Assembly: GCA_023052935.1 (NCBI GenBank)
Contig: CM041294.1
Span: 16,994,635-17,058,634 of the forward strand
Direction of reading: 5' to 3'
DNA length: 64,000 nucleotides
Origin: Piezodorus guildinii
Lineage: Eukaryota; Arthropoda; Insecta; Hemiptera; Pentatomidae
Part shown: positions 42,515 to 52,956 of the stretch, piece by piece
Numbering within the stretch: position 1 is the first letter of the stretch
How the letters are laid out: each line of letters starts with the position of its first letter
Program-made: the position numbers and the translations under genes
The notes under the pieces: model-generated
The model's database searches: none
Told to the model about the DNA's origin: nothing
Seen by the model: the letters and a program-made list of their open reading frames with translations, nothing else

Positions 42515-43553
42515 TTACCACTGTACAAATCCTTCCATCCTGTACAAATCCTTAAACCTCTTCCAATTCCTACCCTTTTTCTGAATAATAATCCGATACA
42601 ATTCCATAAATCTATCAAAAACCTTGGAATAACCTTCGACCAAAACCTCTCTTGGAAAAACCACATTTCTGACATCTCCCGTCGCTCCTTCATCACCTTA
42701 AAGCGATTAAATGGACTCCGTGACCTCTTTCCTCTCGAAACCTGTAAGCTTCTGATCTCCTCCCTGATATTTCCCCACTTTGACTATTGCTGTTCGGTGT
42801 ATGGGGGTGTCTCTGGAAGTCTTGAAGAAAAACTAAAACGGTTATTTTATTGCTTCATTCGATTCATCTTTGAGATCTCCAGGGACACCTCTGTAACTCG
42901 ATTCGAGTTAAAGTGGCTTTATCCTTCCCACCGTCGAAAATACCTCCTGGCTTCCTTCCTCTATCAATCTATCCGATCCCGCCGTCCATCATACATCTCT
43001 GATCTCTTATTATTCAAATTCTCAATCCATTCCCGCAACACCCGTATGCGGCCTTCTGCTTTGTATATTGCGCCCCATCGAACCGCAGCTTTCGACAGAT
43101 CTTTCATAATCCGATCCTCTTCCATATGGAACTCTATTCCTTCTGATATCCGTAATTCTACTACCCTTACGACTTTTAAGTCTATTTCATTACCCCCTGT
43201 CCATTCAATTTCCAAACAGTCCTGACTGATCTAGTTCCATGAAATGTGTAAATAGAAAAGGTTAAAGAAGTGTTTCTTAATTTTTTAATTAAGTAAGAAT
43301 TTAATTTTATTTTTTAGTCTAGGTTATGTATGGAAACATGATAATTATTTATTTGTTATATTCTTTAATCATCTCTAATAATTTTTTTTTTAATTTTTAT
43401 CATTTCTCTTATTGTTTCTTTTTTACTTATTATGCGTTGTATATTTCTTTTTTTTTAATATTACTCTAAGACAGTAATTCTCTCATTATTGTATATCGTA
43501 TTATTCTAAAGGGACTTGTCCCAGAATAAATAAAGAAATTATTATTATTTTTA
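42515..43553 (+). pseudogene. CR1/Jockey-superfamily LINE 3' region, family 2, copy C (best preserved)
   Basis: From about 42589 to the stop near 43225 one frame stays open: IKNLGITFDQNLSWKNHI, ISRRSFITLKRL, IFPHFDYCCSVYGGVSGSLE, FIRFIFEISRDTSVT, WLYPSHRRKYLLASFLYQ, and FIIRSSSIWNSIPSDIRN near the end. These are the conserved blocks of the region after RT motif E in CR1/Jockey-superfamily LINEs. The 3' UTR ends GGGACTTGTCCCAGAATAAA and an ATT-rich tail. RT catalytic motifs and endonuclease lie upstream of the truncation and are absent. Confidence 0.75.
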
Positions 43554-43929
43554 GTATGGTATAAACTGGATTTCCTTACAATGGAAGTTTCTTATCTAAT
43601 GTATTTTTTATCTTCTTTGAAATATTTTATAATATAATGTAATTTATTAAATGATACTTTTTTAATTTGCTTTATCAGATTCGGTACCTTTATATCATAT
43701 TTGAATATGTCTAGAGAAAATACTGTATGCATTTGCATTACAGACAATAAATAAACACAGGTTTTTTTTTAGCAGGCACAAGAATTTGCTCATGCTTTAT
43801 CGAAAGAATCTAAAAAAAAAAAAATAATAAAACTTATCATAATGGTGGAGTTTTAGTTGACCTTTGAGACTTTTTGTTGATGGTGCGGTCACCAAGAAAA
43901 TATACCGATAAGGCAACATTTATTCAATT

Positions 43930-43990
43930 TGTGTGCCGACGTTCCAGCCTACATTTATGGCCTTTATCAGGGCTAAGAAAACAAAATAAC
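43930..43990 (-). other. Degenerate hammerhead-like motif
   Basis: Minus strand: TTAGCCCTGATAAAGGCC, loop, TAGGCTGGAACGTCGGCAC. It matches the motif at 13866-13910 in order and spacing, but the core reads CTGATAA and GGAA instead of CTGATGA and GAAA, so it should be inactive. Confidence 0.4.
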
Positions 43991-44121
43991 AACAAAAAAA
44001 ATGTAATAATACGACCCATGCCATATTTGTGGAATACAATTGTATTTGATTATTATTATAGGTGCAAATAAAAGTAATAGAGTTAAAAAAAATGTAAAAT
44101 GACAGTTATGAAAATAATATA

Positions 44122-44775
44122 AGGAAACCCTCAAGGTAGTATCCTAGGACCCATCCTCTATACAGTTTATATCAGCTGATATCCCAGGTTGAACAGATCC
44201 GCTACCCTGGACTTCTACTTGACAAACGTCTAAAATGGAATCCCCACATAAGACTGAAACGACAAGAAACTGCCCGTCGCTTTCGCTTACTACAACACTT
44301 ACTGGACAGACGCTCTAACCTTCCACTTATCTACAAAAGGCTCATCTATATCACCGTCATAAGGCCTATCTGGACTTACGGAGTTGATCTTCATGGCTCT
44401 ACGAAACCATCAAATTCTTTCCGTATTCAACCCTTACAATCCAAAATCCTTCGAAAAATCCTCAATGCTCCTTACTTTGTCACAAATAAACTCATCCATA
44501 AAGACCTTAACATCCCATATGTTGGTGATTTGGCCCGAACCAGGTATCAATCCTTCCATGACAAACTCCACTCCCACTCTAATCCTCTAGTTTCAATCCT
44601 TGCTTCCTCTTCAATTCTTGACTATCCTCCAAGGCGTCTGAAAAGAAGATGGCCTCGAGACCTTCTAGTTTAGTTACCTAGTGGAGTGATGCCAAGGGGC
44701 ATTTTTCATGTATTTTATCATTACCAACATATTTACTTGTTGTATTACAAAATACAGTTGTAAATTTCAATAAAT
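44122..44775 (+). pseudogene. Jockey-clade LINE, truncated copy with internal deletion
   Basis: It begins in RT motif B (CCTCAAGGTAGTATCCTAGG), then jumps near 44188 from ATATCAGCTGATATCCCAG to TTGAACAGATCCGCTACC, losing the YADD catalytic block and about 260 bp. It then continues to RRLKRRWPRDLLV and the 3' UTR, ending in AATAAATATATA that merges with a (TA)n run. The frame 44384-44590 is a shadow in a shifted frame. Confidence 0.85.
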
Positions 44776-44827
44776 ATATATTATATATATATATATAATA
44801 TATATATATAATATATATATATATATA
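44776..44827. repeat. (TA)n microsatellite between two LINE fragments
   Basis: TA repeats join the 3' tail of the Jockey copy to the truncated start of LINE family 2 copy D at 44828. Confidence 0.9.
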
Positions 44828-45610
44828 TTTTGACTATTGTTGTGCGGTGTATGACGGCCTCCCGGCTGTGCTTGAGGACAGACAAAAGCGTATTATGAAC
44901 ATTTTCTTAAGATTTGTCTTCGGTATATCAGGGAGGTCTCATGTTACCCACTTATACGGTGTATTAAAGTGGCTCCTCCCCTCAACCCGCAGACAATATT
45001 TCCTTGGATCATACCTCTACCAAACTATTAACTCCCAGCATCCTTCCTACATCCATAGTCTCCTTCAATTTAAATCCTCAGCCCACTCCCTTGAAACTCG
45101 ATCGCGACATTCTGACCTTTATCTTCCGACCCACAGAACCAAAACCTTTGATCTTTCCTTTATTGTTCGCTCTACCACACTCTGGAATTCTCTACCAATC
45201 CATATCCGCCATGCTGCCTCTTTATCCTCATTCAAATCCCAACTTTTCCTATACCTTCTGTCATCCCAAATAGACGATTAGCAAATGTGATGTCAATTTT
45301 ATCTAGAATTCTACATTGAATAAATGAAGATTACTGTTTACCGCCCAAATTTTAATTTGATTTTGTTTATATAAAATTTTCATTTTCTCATAAGATAAAA
45401 TTTAGAAGATATATATTTTTATTAATTTCTTTGTTATTTTTTATATATATAACTCCTCATTGTAAATAATTGTAATTTTAATAATCATTGTAAATAATAA
45501 TTAATCATGTTTTTATTGTCTGGCCAGACATATTATATATTCAAATTGTACATAACTGTTATTCTTAGGGGACCTAGTCCCAGAATAAATTTTTTTTCTA
45601 TTCTATTCTA
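44828..45610 (+). pseudogene. CR1/Jockey-superfamily LINE 3' region, family 2, copy D (diverged)
   Basis: An open frame to 45281 reads MYDGLPAVLEDRQKRIMNIF, FVFGISGRSHVTHLYG, LKWLLPSTRRQYFLGSYLYQ and FIVRSTTLWNSLPIHIRHAA, parallel to copy C but clearly a different subfamily. The 3' UTR ends GGGGACCTAGTCCCAGAATAAA followed by TTCTA repeats (45595-45608) rather than ATT repeats. The fragment begins abruptly inside the FDYCCAVYD block. Confidence 0.75.
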
Positions 45611-46718
45611 TATTTTAAAAGGAAAAAAAAACATTAAGTTGATAATATTTGCAGATTGTGGTGAGAAACGAAGCAACTAATTAAAGTTTAAAGTGAATAA
45701 TTATGCAAATGGTTAAAGTTATAAGAAGAACAATTCACAAAGAACAAAGAAATATTGACCGTCTTTAAAAAAGAACAATTTATAAGTGATTTAATATTAA
45801 ACTCACAATTAACACTTATATATGAGGGTATATGAGGCAAAAAGAAAAAAAATAGGAAAAGAGGGGAAGGGAAGAGGTGATAAGAGCAGAATGAAAAAAA
45901 AAATCATAACAATTAGCTAATACATACCTGACTTTATGAGAGTTTCTCAATTAGTCATATTTTATTAATTGTTTGCATTGTTCTCTTTAAACTTTAATTA
46001 CTTGCTTAGTTCCTCAGTATAAGTTTTGTGTTATTAGTGTGTTTTCTTGTTGACCAGAAACCCAACCAACTTCTCTATCATAAAAAGCATCATGTTGGAT
46101 GACGAAGTAAGGTTGACCTGCGCATATGCACAGAATATTTTCTGAGATTTTTCAGTAATATAGGGCCACACCACCCCATACCTTTCTACAGACCCCTGAA
46201 AGACTGCGCAGGCGGGGAACAACTGGCTATATTAACATGTAAATTGGGTAGGCTTCATCTCCCGGCTATGAATTTATAAAGTGGGTTCTTGGGACCTTCT
46301 ACTGTCTGCAGGCCCAACTTTTTAGGGGCTTTACAAACTTCCAAATGGCCCTCCACTTCTGGGCCTGTATGGCAGAGGCGAGAAGAGAGGAGGAATGGTC
46401 AGCAAGAGAGTGAATTAGTTACCGGGTCTTTATAATTTATGAGTCCTTCATTATGCAAACTGAAAATTGACTCCGCTCTAATTGAAATTGGTATACATTA
46501 ACGGGCATTCAAATTTCACTATGCGGTGTTCACGTCATCATCACTAGTAGATAAATTATATAATATAATGACATGAAGTGTGGGATCTGACCTAAAATAA
46601 TTCATGAAAATAGTCAACAAATACCCTTTCTAGGATAATAATAGAAAAAAAAAGTAGGCGTATAATACTAACGTTTACTTTATCCTCAGCTTGTAAATAT
46701 TAAAATTTAGAAGTAAAT
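45611..46718. other. Spacer with a weak inverted repeat
   Basis: AAGCAACTAATTAAAGTTTA (about 45668) is mirrored near 45985-46005 (TAAACTTTAATTACTTGCTT), about 45-bp arms 260 bp apart, perhaps an old MITE. 46040-46420 is less AT-rich with no recognised protein. Confidence 0.35.
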
Positions 46719-46720
46719 TA

Positions 46721-47631
46721 TTGGGTTGTTTCACTTGAAATGTCCGTTTTTATAGTTTCTGAAATACATAAAGGATTTCGCAATTCTATGTTGTTTTCTT
46801 CCGAATGATTACTTATTTAAAGTAAACAGTTAATAATCATCTACCTTTGTATTATAAACTTTACCTTTCCAATCAATTACCCTATTTTTAGTATACCTCC
46901 AAATATGGATATGGAAACACGCGATTTTCGAGTAATATTTTTGTACGAGTTTAAACTCGGCCATTCAGCAGCTGAGGCCGCTAAAAATATTCGCAAGGCG
47001 TTTTTGGAAGGGAGTGTTAATGAACGGACTATTCGTCGTTGCTTTGCTAAGTCAGCTGGGGATACCGGAAAAACTTGCCCCGGGGAAGACCTCCGTCCGT
47101 AATAGACAACGATGTCCTCAAACATACAGTAGAAGGAAACCCATACCAAACAGTTAAAGGACTCTCAGCACAACTAAATGCAAGTGCATCTACCGTTTCC
47201 AGACATTTAAAGTGTATTGAGAAAGTAAAAAAGCTCGATACATGGGTAACTCATGATCTCTCTGAGCGGCAGCAAGACCCTATGTTTCAAAACATACCGT
47301 GCAAAAATTGAAAGAACTGGGCTACGAAGTTCTTCCAAACCCACCATATTCTCCCGACTTGTCTCCAACAGATTACCACCTGTTCAGGAATTTAGACAAC
47401 TCCGTCAAAGGAGAACTTTTTGAAAATGATGATCAAGTGAAAAGTGCGTTTTCAGATTTTGTTTCACTTTAAAGCTCAAAATTTTTCAAAATAAAAAAGT
47501 TGGTGTCACGTTGAGAAAAATATGTAGAAAAAGAAGGTAAATACTTCGAATAAAATTAGCTTGTTTTCATATCGTATTTTTAAGAAAAATCCTTTACCTG
47601 GAAAACGGACATTTCATGTGACACAACCCAA
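46721..47631 (+). mobile_element. mariner-family deletion derivative, copy b2
   Basis: Ends TTGGGTTGTTTCACTTGAAA and, inverted, CACAACCCAA are bordered by TA (46719-46720; 47632-47633). The length of 911 bp is nearly that of b1, and the same internal junction lies near 47280. Confidence 0.9.
46905..47540 (+). pseudogene. mariner transposase pseudogene (b2)
   Basis: MDMETRDFRVIFLYEFKLGH starts the frame, with the helix-turn-helix SAAEAAKNI and TIRRCFAK (Trp of RWF lost to Cys). Frameshifts follow near 47075-47105, after which VIDNDVLKHTVE and TVSRHLKCIEKVKKL read on to ERQQDPMFQNIP at the deletion junction. The third-Asp block SPTDYHLF is retained beyond it in another frame, and GIKK is shortened near 47488. 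The enzyme core is absent. Confidence 0.85.
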
Positions 47632-47633
47632 TA

Positions 47634-48095
47634 CATTTAGATTCATTAAAAAAATATAGAATAATGATTTAATGGTAGAAGCCATATTAATAACGATCGG
47701 TTTTATAAGAATGTGATTCCTTAAATGAAAAAAAAAAAAGATATTGAGTTTATTTTTCTTTAATAGAAATGTATTTATTTTAAAAATCGTATTTTTAAAA
47801 TGAATTAAAAAAGTAATGAATAACATAACATATTACCACTTGAATGGGATAATCATTGCCCTATTAAATTCCCGAATTTTTCTGGGACTTCCAAACTTTT
47901 TTCTATGGGATAAAGTTCCTTAAGCGTACTTAAAACAATGGTTTTAAACAAATTCACTATGTACAAAATTCTATATAACTTATTTTATAAAACTTCAAAA
48001 TTCATCAAAAATCGGTTACGGAAAATAATCCACTCTTTTCATAGAAGTCGATTCAATTTTGGCTTCTTATTATTCGTACAATAAATTCCTAGTTT
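47634..48095. other. AT-rich spacer before the full-length LINE
   Basis: No gene or repeat seen. Confidence 0.4.
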
Positions 48096-48109
48096 AAATA
48101 TTTGTTTTA
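48096..48109. repeat. Target-site duplication of the full-length Jockey element, left
   Basis: AAATATTTGTTTTA matches 53089-53102. The last two or three A's on the right may belong to the A-tail, so the duplication is 11-14 bp. Confidence 0.9.
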
Positions 48110-48120
48110 GTAATACCATC

Positions 48121-48177
48121 ATGGCCGCAAGTGAAGTTACACAAAGTTATAGCTCTCTGATCAATTGTTGTTCATAG
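48121..48177 (+). other. Short upstream open frame in the LINE 5' UTR
   Basis: ATGGCCGCAAGTGAAG opens an 18-codon frame ending TAG, just 11 bases into the element. ATCATGG is a fair initiation context. It could be a regulatory uORF or chance. Confidence 0.25.
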
Positions 48178-48404
48178 TGGTATTAGCCCATATCTAGTGT
48201 ATAAAGTTTGTAAACATTGAAATTTATATATTCGTGAACAATTTAACTCGAAGACTGGTGTGGTAAGCGTTTTGATTTCACTTAATTGACAGTTAGAAAT
48301 ATTAGTGTTGGCTAGCGCTTCGACCACGTGAAGGCGGCAGATCTCTACCTGCCTGGTGGGAGCCGTTGGCTATCATTATCTTAACTGCAGTATTTCTATC
48401 AGCT

Positions 48405-48480
48405 CACTGATAGCTCACTCGGCTAAGGCGCTGCTCCCCACCTCTCATTCGTATTAGGCACGAGTTCGACTCCAGGGACA
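48405..48480 (+). promoter_or_regulatory. tRNA-like box A/box B sequence in the LINE 5' UTR
   Basis: TAGCTCACTCGG (48411-48422) fits box A, and GAGTTCGACTCC (48462-48473) fits box B, about 40 bases apart as in tRNA genes. The intervening GGCTAAGGCG resembles the D-arm end of a tRNA. No closed acceptor stem is evident. It could act as an internal RNA polymerase III promoter, or be a tRNA/SINE piece captured by the element. Jockey-type LINEs are generally transcribed from an internal polymerase II promoter, so this would be unusual. Confidence 0.5.
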
Positions 48481-48610
48481 GTTATTTCTTTTTTTTTCGT
48501 TTTTTCACCATAGAATGTTACTTTTTTTCTTTTCATTATTTGTGTAAATATTTTATAAGTTCAATTTTAATTTTCTTTACTTTTTTCTCTGATTACTTTT
48601 TTTTATTTAA

Positions 48611-50260
48611 ATGAGTAAAACATCGTGCATGGAGTCAGATGATGAAACAGTTTTCTCGGAAATAAGTGAGACTGACTCACAATATTTAACGAGAAGAACT
48701 CTACAGAAAAGACAGCGAAATCAGACACCTGGTTCTCTACAAAATTCGCCAAACAAAAGAAAAAAGAAGAAAGGAAAGAAACAACCGTCACCCAATATTA
48801 CCATCAGCAGCACACCTGCAGTCAACATCATGGATCCATCAATACCTCAAAATCAATCTTCCACAATTTCCACTGATATTCCTACAAGCAATAAGTTTGC
48901 AGCCCTCAGTACTATCGACACAGAGACAACAACTCCCGGTCAATTCTCTGAACCGGAGCCTCCCCCAATATTCGTAACTAATATACGAGACTTTATGACC
49001 TTGGCACAGGAAATCTCAAATTTAATCGGTCAGCCAAATTTTAAATGCTATTCTCGATTAAAAGATATTAAAATAAATACAACGACTAAAGAAAATTATA
49101 AAAAATTAATTAATTACTTACAAGAGAAAAAATATGAATTCCACTGTTACCAGCTTAGAGAAGAAAAGCCGTATAGGGTAGTATTGAGAGGCCTTCATTC
49201 TTCCACATCTACTACAGCAATTAAGCAGGACATCGAGGAACTAGGACACAATGTCCGACATATTTCCCCTGTAATCCATCCAACTGAAAAATACCCGCTA
49301 CCCCTGTTTTTTATCGATCTTGAGCCAGCTTCTAATAATCCTGAAATCTTTCACGTCACCAGGCTGGTGTACTCAGTTGTAAGATTTGAAGAGCCGAGAC
49401 ATAGAGCGGAAATAGTCCAGTGCACCAAATGCCAGAACCTTGGACACACGAAATCATACTGTCACCATCAGCCAAGGTGCGTTAAATGTGGTGGTATGCA
49501 CCTGTCCAACACGTGCCCAAAACCTAGAGATACGCCAGCTCAATGTGCTTTGTGCAATGAAGCGCATCCTGCTAACTATAAGGGTTGCATAGTTTATAAA
49601 AACCTGCAACGTCAAAAAGCAATTAACGCAGCCTTCCATTCTCAAAGAAATGCAGTTTCTACGGATCCAAGGACCGGACCTTCTACAAGAAATGACGTAC
49701 GACCCTCAAGAACGCCAGCAATTAATGAACAGGATAGATTCATTAACTCTTCAACCAATACTTTCACGTCTTCAAACATCATTAGGAAACATCAACAACA
49801 TCAACAGGCGCCTCTGCCTTCCTTACCTCAGATGCAGACCTCCCATCCTGACCCTAAGCCTTCTCATCCTAATCTTAAGATCTCACATCCCCAGCGTGAA
49901 AACTCCCAACCTCTTCCTAAAATTCCCACAAATGAAATAAATCCCAAAGATCTATTAAGGGTTAATCTGCCACCGGAATCCTATTCCAAACATCCTGCTT
50001 CTTCTCCATCTACATCTCAACTTAATCCTCGACCAGATAAATCAATGGAACCTACTCAGCGTTTGAGAAATCCACCTCAAAACATCCCTACTAATCCTCC
50101 AATCCAAAACACTGCCTACAATCCCTATCCTAACCAGAATCCTACAGACATTACTGCAATCCTTTCATCATTCATTCGTGAAATTCAAAATACAATCAAT
50201 CCTTTGATCAATCTCCTTACCAGACTGCTCTCAGTAATCCCATTCCATGCCCCAATATGA
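48611..50260 (+). CDS. LINE ORF1, gag-like nucleic-acid-binding protein with three zinc knuckles
   Basis: 549 residues, presumed to coat the LINE RNA in a ribonucleoprotein particle. The N-terminus (1-60) is acidic then strongly basic (KRKKKKGKK near residue 50), a possible nuclear signal. Residues ~188-262 fit the PRE_C2HC domain that precedes zinc knuckles in Jockey-type gags. Three knuckles follow: C271-x2-C-x4-H-x4-C284, C290-x2-C-x3-H-x4-C302 and C312-x2-C-x3-H-x6-C326. The C-terminal 200 residues are rich in Pro, Ser, Asn and Gln and look disordered. I chose the first ATG after the 5' UTR; the next Met in frame is residue 7, so the N-terminus could shift slightly. The stop overlaps the ORF2 start as ATGA. 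Confidence 0.92.
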   Translation: MSKTSCMESDDETVFSEISETDSQYLTRRTLQKRQRNQTPGSLQNSPNKRKKKKGKKQPSPNITISSTPAVNIMDPSIPQNQSSTISTDIPTSNKFAALSTIDTETTTPGQFSEPEPPPIFVTNIRDFMTLAQEISNLIGQPNFKCYSRLKDIKINTTTKENYKKLINYLQEKKYEFHCYQLREEKPYRVVLRGLHSSTSTTAIKQDIEELGHNVRHISPVIHPTEKYPLPLFFIDLEPASNNPEIFHVTRLVYSVVRFEEPRHRAEIVQCTKCQNLGHTKSYCHHQPRCVKCGGMHLSNTCPKPRDTPAQCALCNEAHPANYKGCIVYKNLQRQKAINAAFHSQRNAVSTDPRTGPSTRNDVRPSRTPAINEQDRFINSSTNTFTSSNIIRKHQQHQQAPLPSLPQMQTSHPDPKPSHPNLKISHPQRENSQPLPKIPTNEINPKDLLRVNLPPESYSKHPASSPSTSQLNPRPDKSMEPTQRLRNPPQNIPTNPPIQNTAYNPYPNQNPTDITAILSSFIREIQNTINPLINLLTRLLSVIPFHAPI

Positions 50261-52956
50261 AGAAAAACTCCCTATCCATCCTATTATGGAATGCAAATGG
50301 ACTACTAAACCACCGAGACGAACTAGACGTATTCCTCCACAACAACTTCATAGACATTGCCTTACTTACAGAGACCCACTTCACAACACAGTCTCGCTTC
50401 TACATACGTGACTACATCACATACAGAACAGATCACCCAGACAACACATCTCACGCTGGCTCATGTATCCTTATTCACAAATCCATACCTCACTCCCTGA
50501 TTCCTTGCACTCCAACTGACACCATTCAGTCAACCTCTATTACCTTAACCTCCCGCCCTTATAACCTTACATTCTCTGCTGTATATTGCCCGCCTGGTAA
50601 TACCTTATCCTATAATGATCTTGATTCCTTATTCCGAACCTTTGGTCCGCGTTTCATTGCTGGTGGGGATTACAACGCCAAAGACCAACGGTGGGGATGC
50701 CGAACGTCCAACACTCGTGGCAGGATTCTTTCCCAAGTCACAACCTCTAATAGCTTTTCCGTCTTGTCACCCAAGGATCCTACATACTGGCCTACATCCC
50801 TTAAAAAACGCCCGGATATTCTAGACATATTTATCTCTTCCCAAATTCCCACTACCCAATGTACAATTACATCCTTAGACGACCTCTCCTCAGATCATAG
50901 CTCTGTTCTGCTTCTCATGAATTCAAATCCTATTCTCCAACCCTCTCCTCCTTCCTTGATTAAAGGACGTGTGGACTGGGACAATTTCCGAAACGACCTA
51001 GAAAACATACTCGACTTGAAAATACCATTGAAAACTAAACAAGACATAGACTCTGCCATTGAAAACCTAACACAATCTATAGAGACTGCCATAAACAACA
51101 ATACATCCATCACTAAAATCAGAAATTCTCATGAATCCTACTTACCGAACCACATTCGTCTCTTGCTTACTGCAAAGCGGAAAGCAAGAGCGAAGTGGCA
51201 TAGAACAAGATATCCTTCCGATAAACAGCACTACAATAAACTGACTAACGCACTAAAAACCGAATTAAAACAATTCAAAATTCAAAACCTGCAGATCTTT
51301 ACTGGAAACTTGAATACCTCTGACAGATCATTATGGACAACCACTGCAAAGTTACTAAAATTCAAAACCTTCAATCATCCTATTTTAACTGAATCCCAGA
51401 CATGGACAAGATCCGACGTAGAAAAATCCCAGGTATTCGCAAAACACCTTTCCAAAATGTTTAATCCGCATCCTGATATCCAAAACCCAATCCATATCGA
51501 ACATGTCGAAGCAGAACTAACCGTTCCTTTCCAAATGTCTCTTCCTCCTAAAGCATTCCACCCATCAGAAATTATCAGCATCATTCAAAAATTACCGTCC
51601 AAAAAAGCACCTGGTCACGACCACATCACATCCCGTATCCTAAAACAGCTCCCTAGAAAAGCCATACTCCTTCTTACCTATGTATACAATGCCACACTCC
51701 GTTCCACCTACTTTCCCGTTACATGGAAACTGTCCATTATCAAAATGATACCAAATCCCAAAAAGCCTCTAGAAAACCCATCTTCCTACCGTCCTATCTC
51801 TCTTTTGCCCATTATGGGCAAAATTCTAGAAAAACTCCTCCTAAAACGTTTATATCCAATCCTAGATCTCAACCACGTGATTCCTGACCACCAGTTTGGA
51901 TTTCGGACATCCCATTCTACTATACAACAGTGTCACCGTGTGGTGGATGTCATTTCTTCCACATTGGAGCGCGGAATGTATTGCACTGGAGCCTTTCTTG
52001 ACGTTGAACAGGCTTTTGATCGAGTTTGGCACCCAGGACTGCTATATAAACTCCGGAAATTCCTCTCTCCTACATACTTCCTAATTATTCATTCTTACCT
52101 CTCAGATAGAACTTTCAAAGTCAACCATAATCTTTCATACTCATCCATATTTTCTCAGTCCGCAGGTGTACCTCAGGGTAGCATCATAGGCCCAATCCTT
52201 TATTCCGTTTATACAGCTGACATTCCTATTCATCCTAGCACTGTTCTCACTACTTACGCTGATGACACATGTGTGTTATCCGTAAGTAGTGACCCAACGG
52301 TTGCATCACAATTCCTACAGTCTCACATCCAATCCATTGAAGAATGGTGTCATAACTGGAGAATTAAAATCAATCCAAATAAATCCCATCAAATTACCTT
52401 TACCCTTCGCCGCAAGCATATGAATACCTGTCCTACTGTATCCTTTGGCAACATTCCATTAATCCCCGTTGAACAGATCCGCTACCTTGGACTCCATCTA
52501 GACAAGCGCCTTACTTGGAATCCTCACACTAGACTGAAACGACAAGAAACTGTCTGCAGATACCGCTTACTACAACACTTACTAGACAAACGTTCAAAAC
52601 TCTCTATTCACTACAAAAGACTCATTTACATCACGATTATCCGACCTATTTGGACCTATGGCATTGAGCTATGGGGGTCCACTAAACTATCAAACTCCTC
52701 CCGCATCCAATCCTTGCAATCCAAAATCCTACGAAAAATCCTCAATGCTCCTTACTTTGTAACTAATAAACTCATCCATAGAGACCTAAATATCCCACTG
52801 GTTGCAGACTTGGCCCGCGATAGATACACCTCCTTTAATTCCAAACTACCTGCCCACTCAAACCCGCTTGTCCGTAACCTCTCATCTACATCTATTCCCG
52901 GTAATCCTCCGAGGCGCCTGAAAAGACGGTGGCCTCGAGACCTGCTCATGAAATAA
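50257..52956 (+). CDS. LINE ORF2, APE-type endonuclease and reverse transcriptase
   Basis: 899 residues. It nicks target DNA and reverse-transcribes the LINE RNA from the nick. The N-terminal AP-endonuclease domain (about 5-225) keeps its key positions: N12 (LLWNANG), E39 (LLTETHF), D138 and N140 (GGDYNAKD), and D213-H214 (SSDH). The RT domain follows: KKAPGHDHI, YRPISLLP, motif A with D582 (AFLDVEQAFDRVW), motif B AGVPQGSIIGP, motif C Y667-A-D-D670, motif D NKSHQITFT, motif E QIRYLGLHLDKRL. The C-terminus ends RRLKRRWPRDLLMK. Length is normal for Jockey ORF2. The start ATG lies in the ORF1 stop (ATGA), so translation probably depends on termination-reinitiation. No RNase H domain is seen, as usual for Jockey. 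Apparently intact. Confidence 0.95.
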   Translation: MKKNSLSILLWNANGLLNHRDELDVFLHNNFIDIALLTETHFTTQSRFYIRDYITYRTDHPDNTSHAGSCILIHKSIPHSLIPCTPTDTIQSTSITLTSRPYNLTFSAVYCPPGNTLSYNDLDSLFRTFGPRFIAGGDYNAKDQRWGCRTSNTRGRILSQVTTSNSFSVLSPKDPTYWPTSLKKRPDILDIFISSQIPTTQCTITSLDDLSSDHSSVLLLMNSNPILQPSPPSLIKGRVDWDNFRNDLENILDLKIPLKTKQDIDSAIENLTQSIETAINNNTSITKIRNSHESYLPNHIRLLLTAKRKARAKWHRTRYPSDKQHYNKLTNALKTELKQFKIQNLQIFTGNLNTSDRSLWTTTAKLLKFKTFNHPILTESQTWTRSDVEKSQVFAKHLSKMFNPHPDIQNPIHIEHVEAELTVPFQMSLPPKAFHPSEIISIIQKLPSKKAPGHDHITSRILKQLPRKAILLLTYVYNATLRSTYFPVTWKLSIIKMIPNPKKPLENPSSYRPISLLPIMGKILEKLLLKRLYPILDLNHVIPDHQFGFRTSHSTIQQCHRVVDVISSTLERGMYCTGAFLDVEQAFDRVWHPGLLYKLRKFLSPTYFLIIHSYLSDRTFKVNHNLSYSSIFSQSAGVPQGSIIGPILYSVYTADIPIHPSTVLTTYADDTCVLSVSSDPTVASQFLQSHIQSIEEWCHNWRIKINPNKSHQITFTLRRKHMNTCPTVSFGNIPLIPVEQIRYLGLHLDKRLTWNPHTRLKRQETVCRYRLLQHLLDKRSKLSIHYKRLIYITIIRPIWTYGIELWGSTKLSNSSRIQSLQSKILRKILNAPYFVTNKLIHRDLNIPLVADLARDRYTSFNSKLPAHSNPLVRNLSSTSIPGNPPRRLKRRWPRDLLMK

